Positions 61,032-64,000 of a DNA stretch of 64,000 nt are shown here, piece by piece. The DNA comes from Limnanthes douglasii subsp. nivea (lineage: Eukaryota > Streptophyta > Magnoliopsida > Brassicales > Limnanthaceae). Position numbers and translations under genes: made by a program. Under the pieces are notes generated by a model. That model did no database searches. It saw nothing but the letters and a program-made list of their open reading frames with translations, and was not told the origin of the DNA. Each line of letters opens with the position of its first letter. Positions within the stretch are counted from its first letter, which is position 1. The stretch covers positions 343,367,081 to 343,431,080 of the forward strand of contig JAUPFV010000001.1 of NCBI GenBank assembly GCA_036936605.1, read 5' to 3'.

Positions 61032-64000
61032 TCAAGAAATGTTTGAAAATTTTAGCTCTTGTTTCTGCCGGCATTTCCTCACCATATTCCCGTCCAACAA
61101 ACCCTTTTGTAATATGTCTTCTACGTATTTACACACGAAAACACCGCAGTCATAGTTGTCCTTCTTTTGCTGTGGGATATTTAACATGGTCTTAATTTTG
61201 TACCCACCTTTTACCTGCGGTATATATTTCTTCTTCATGCAATAGGCCAACTGCATTGATAGATACAGTAGAAGTCACTGATAGGCATTACTATACAGTT
61301 TGATAGATTTAGTATTAGAAATTGCTAGACAGTGAACCAAAATAAATAACTTGGAATTTAAATTCCTTACCAGAGCATCGGCGGTGTTTCTCGTCTTATT
61401 GGGAATGTGCTTGCTCCACGGCAACATTGGGTTGTAGCTTCTGGCAGCCCCAATCTCCATGTCTATAACCAGGAGCGTCCAATGGTTCACGCCGTCCGTG
61501 TTTACGGTACATAGGGGGACGAAACAGACATATGTGTCGGGGTTCATTATCTCAAAAACATTGTCCACAATGACAGACATATCTCCCTTTTTAGCCAGTG
61601 TCCCCTGTACATTTAAGACATCAATACAGGAAGTAGATGTACCTAATATGAAAGCAATAATCCACTGGGAACTTACAGTTGCAATCCCAGTTATTTGAAT
61701 GGCTGGGACAGGGAATGAATACTTATTATCAAACCCTTTCACAGGTACTTTCCAATCTGAATCCTTTAAGAGCTTGTATATCCAAGCATCTATTACCTAT
61801 TAAAACAAAATTACAGTCTCGAATCAATGGAAATAATAACCAATGGTTTATTGGTTGACACAATGATAGATGCTTCAATTAGTATTGATAGACGTATATA
61901 GACACGTTGCAAGACTAACAATTAAAATACGATAGATACATCCAAAAAGATTTTTACCTTGAAGTCCACTTGAGTTTCGTTAGGAAGTTCCATTATCTCT
62001 GTCACACTAATGGAAAGCTTGTACGAGAACTCTGTTGTTGGCAAGTACCATACTTCTGGATCTTCTTGTTGTTCTACCTGTTTCAGTTTCAGCACTTTCT
62101 CGTACTCACTTACATCGATCAGTTCCGTTGTCTCTGTCGGGAACGGCCAAGCTACAACTTCAGTTTGCTGTTGTTGAACCTGCGTCGGAGTAAGTAAGTT
62201 GAACCCAGGCATGTCATCAATGGGTACCTAAAAAAAAGCAGCATAGTAAACTGTTAACATTACTTTTTAAATGTTTATTGAGAATACCAAATATCTACTT
62301 ACGTCAACGTCCGTTTGGTCTTCCTCGATGGAGTCCAGTGTACGCCTCTTCTCGTTTGAAGTTTCAACAGCCTTGTCAACTTCTGTGTAAAATGATTGGG
62401 TGCAGTCTACAAAGCTATCTTCAGCCAATGGTGTAACTGATTGGACAATAAGATCCTTCGATGCTGCTTTCTGTTGTTGTGGTGTTGCGTACGAAGATGG
62501 CTCAAGCTGTGACACTTTTTCAATCTTCTCTGCGGATTGATCTCCTCTGTTGAAAATTTGTATCACCTTTAATGGAGACACAGCTTGCGATAGTTGTTCG
62601 CACTTTGCTGCTGTTCCAGTCCCAGTGAATACAACTAAGCTAGAGTGTCGTGTGTCTTCAGGCTCCGCTGTTTCGACTTCCTAAAAACATAACAAAGGAA
62701 ACCATTAATTGCGAGATTAACTATCAGTCATATATGATATTCAAATACAACTAAGCTATTTAACATCCACTTACATCTTCAGCAACATTGTGAGAGACAG
62801 GTTCTGGAACCTGTAGTTCTGTTGCTGCTATCTCCAACAATGTAGTTGCTACAGCTATGTCATTTTCTCCTTTGTCCTCCCCTTTATCTGCATTCTTTCC
62901 TTCATCGACGGTTTTTGGCGACTCCTCCAACTGTCGTTCCATTGTTTTCGTTCCTTCCTTGGATCCTTCGTCCAACAAATCAATCTCGTCCACCGTCAGC
63001 TGCTGCTGTTCAACCTCGTTGTTTCCAACTCCAGGTCCCTGTGCAGGTACCAAAACTACATTTTGCGCACCGGCAGCATGAGTTAGGGGTGGTAATTCTT
63101 CTGCCACATCCCGTTTCCCATTACCAGCGTCACAACCACTTGTTGTAGTCCCTTTTGGCTTCCTAAACACATCAACAACAACAGCATCCTGTGTAGTACT
63201 CTCTTCCATTGGTTCAACACGTGTTTTGGGTTGAACATCCCCTCCATCAACTTCTTCTTTGTCCTCCTCTGATACGTCCTTTTCTTTTTGTTCAGCTTTG
63301 TCAAGCTCCTGTTGTTCTTCTGTTTTATCCTCCCCATCAACGTCATTTTCTTATGTTGCTTTTTCTGTTTCAGTTACTACATGCCTCCGAGTTCTTTTGT
63401 AAACCAGTGTTTTCTTAACCACATTCTCAGGAACGTTTGCATCTACGGTTTCAGTAGCATCCTCATCATAGCGGCAAAATGGCGAGGATAAGGTCAACAG
63501 CAGTTGTTGATCCTCACCATCCACTCTTGAGTGGACCATCTCCAGCTTTTGTTTCAGGTCCTCCATATCTTTCTTCAACTTTTCCACCTGAATCAAACGA
63601 GCATACGAAATTGTTATATTTTTGTTAACAGTGATAGATACATCATACTTCGTTGATAGACAAATTCATTTTAACAAACATACAGATGTTATTAGTACTT
63701 AGAAAACATGCTAGCACTAACCTCTTAGTTTCTTTCCTCAAGGCATGTTTTAAGCCTCTTGTTTTCAACTTTCAACCGGCGTATCCGGCTTCTTTTTTTC
63801 AGTTTTTTGCTGTCACGCAAAACCGACTGCGACAGCACTCCAAAACTAGGAATCATACTAGACCTACGTTTTTTTGGGTTTTTCAACCTCTCCCCTTTGT
63901 TTTTAGAAACTGTTGCCTTCCTCTCCACAATGAACTCCCCCAACGTAACATCATCTTCAACCTCAATCATTGAACCTAAGCTCTTCTTACTACCAGCTCC
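61032..64000 (-). pseudogene. ULP1/SENP-like cysteine protease (C48) gene of MULE-B, partial, two in-frame stops
   Basis: Minus-strand gene running off the window. Inferred exons: 64000-63722, 63587-62775, 62680-62303, 62227-61958, 61796-61371 and 61250-61032, all GT-AG, with phase zero at every junction examined. The first two encode a Lys/Arg-rich coiled coil and a long acidic linker, with TAA codons at 63725-63727 and 63351-63353. The last two encode a C48 peptidase core: NHWTLLVID with the catalytic His (codon 61482-61484) and DNYDCGVFVCKY with the catalytic Cys (codon 61146-61148). The usual Asp of the triad appears to be Asn (ARSYNPML). ULP1-type enzymes cleave SUMO from proteins; why MULEs carry them is unknown. 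The two stops suggest recent inactivation. Confidence 0.8.

Larger units (their letters stand above)
54153..64000. mobile_element. Mutator-like element B (MULE-B) with transposase and ULP1-like protease genes, partial
   Basis: The left end GGGAAATGACACACTAAG and the following 150 bp align with the left end of MULE-A, including CACTTAATACCCA words and a TATATAAGG box. The element carries a plus-strand MURA transposase gene, then a minus-strand acidic-protein gene and a minus-strand ULP1/C48 protease gene that runs off the window. The right end lies beyond 64000, so the length is at least 9.85 kb. MURA plus a ULP-like gene is the content of plant Kaonashi-type MULEs. Tandem repeats occupy most of the noncoding parts. 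Confidence 0.85.

Overview
This window is nuclear DNA of a flowering plant, most likely a eudicot. It is AT-rich, its genes carry GT-AG introns, it holds single-copy plant genes (a CIP111-type AAA ATPase and an FTIP-type MCTP protein), and most of the rest is plant transposable elements, often nested. No CRISPR array, operon, rRNA or tRNA gene was seen. Exon borders were inferred by hand from splice signals, reading frame and recalled family similarity, with no transcript or database support.

Layout. 1-3.8 kb: AT-rich DNA without a recognisable gene, plus one LTR-like relic. 3.8-7.1 kb: a truncated minus-strand Copia element whose coding region is split by a 1.16-kb hAT-type element with a perfect 8-bp target duplication. 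7.1-9.4 kb: short coding relics and a MITE that ends about 100 bp upstream of the next gene. 9.5-17.3 kb: a ten-coding-exon CIP111-like gene (998 codons, frame preserved across every junction) with a second hAT-type element in intron 4. 18.17-23.25 kb: a probable Pack-MULE, with degenerate GGG-type terminal inverted repeats and a perfect 9-bp duplication. It carries a PMEI gene fragment, a C-terminally truncated DUF1005 gene with its intron, and a roughly 1.5-kb GGT-rich block. 23.6-29.6 kb: a full-length L1-type LINE with both ORFs open, a 4-base stop/start overlap and a perfect 20-bp target duplication. 30.3-33.05 kb: the minus-strand MCTP gene.

33.0-52.8 kb: DNA from immediately upstream of the MCTP gene recurs as a second copy and a more diverged third copy. 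A degenerate Gypsy-type element separates copies 1 and 2. A 6.09-kb Mutator-like element with a perfect 9-bp duplication splits copy 2. A Copia element with a MITE in its 3' LTR splits copy 3. 54.15-64 kb: a larger relative of that Mutator-like element. It has a two-exon MURA transposase gene (plus strand) facing an acidic-protein gene and a multi-exon ULP1/C48-type protease gene (minus strand, running off the window). Each gene looks coherent but carries one or two in-frame stops.

How the parts relate: the host genes are CIP111 and MCTP. The Pack-MULE is a gene-capturing element, the LINE is the only element whose proteins look intact, and the two large Mutator-like elements resemble the Kaonashi (KI) MULE type that carries ULP-like genes.
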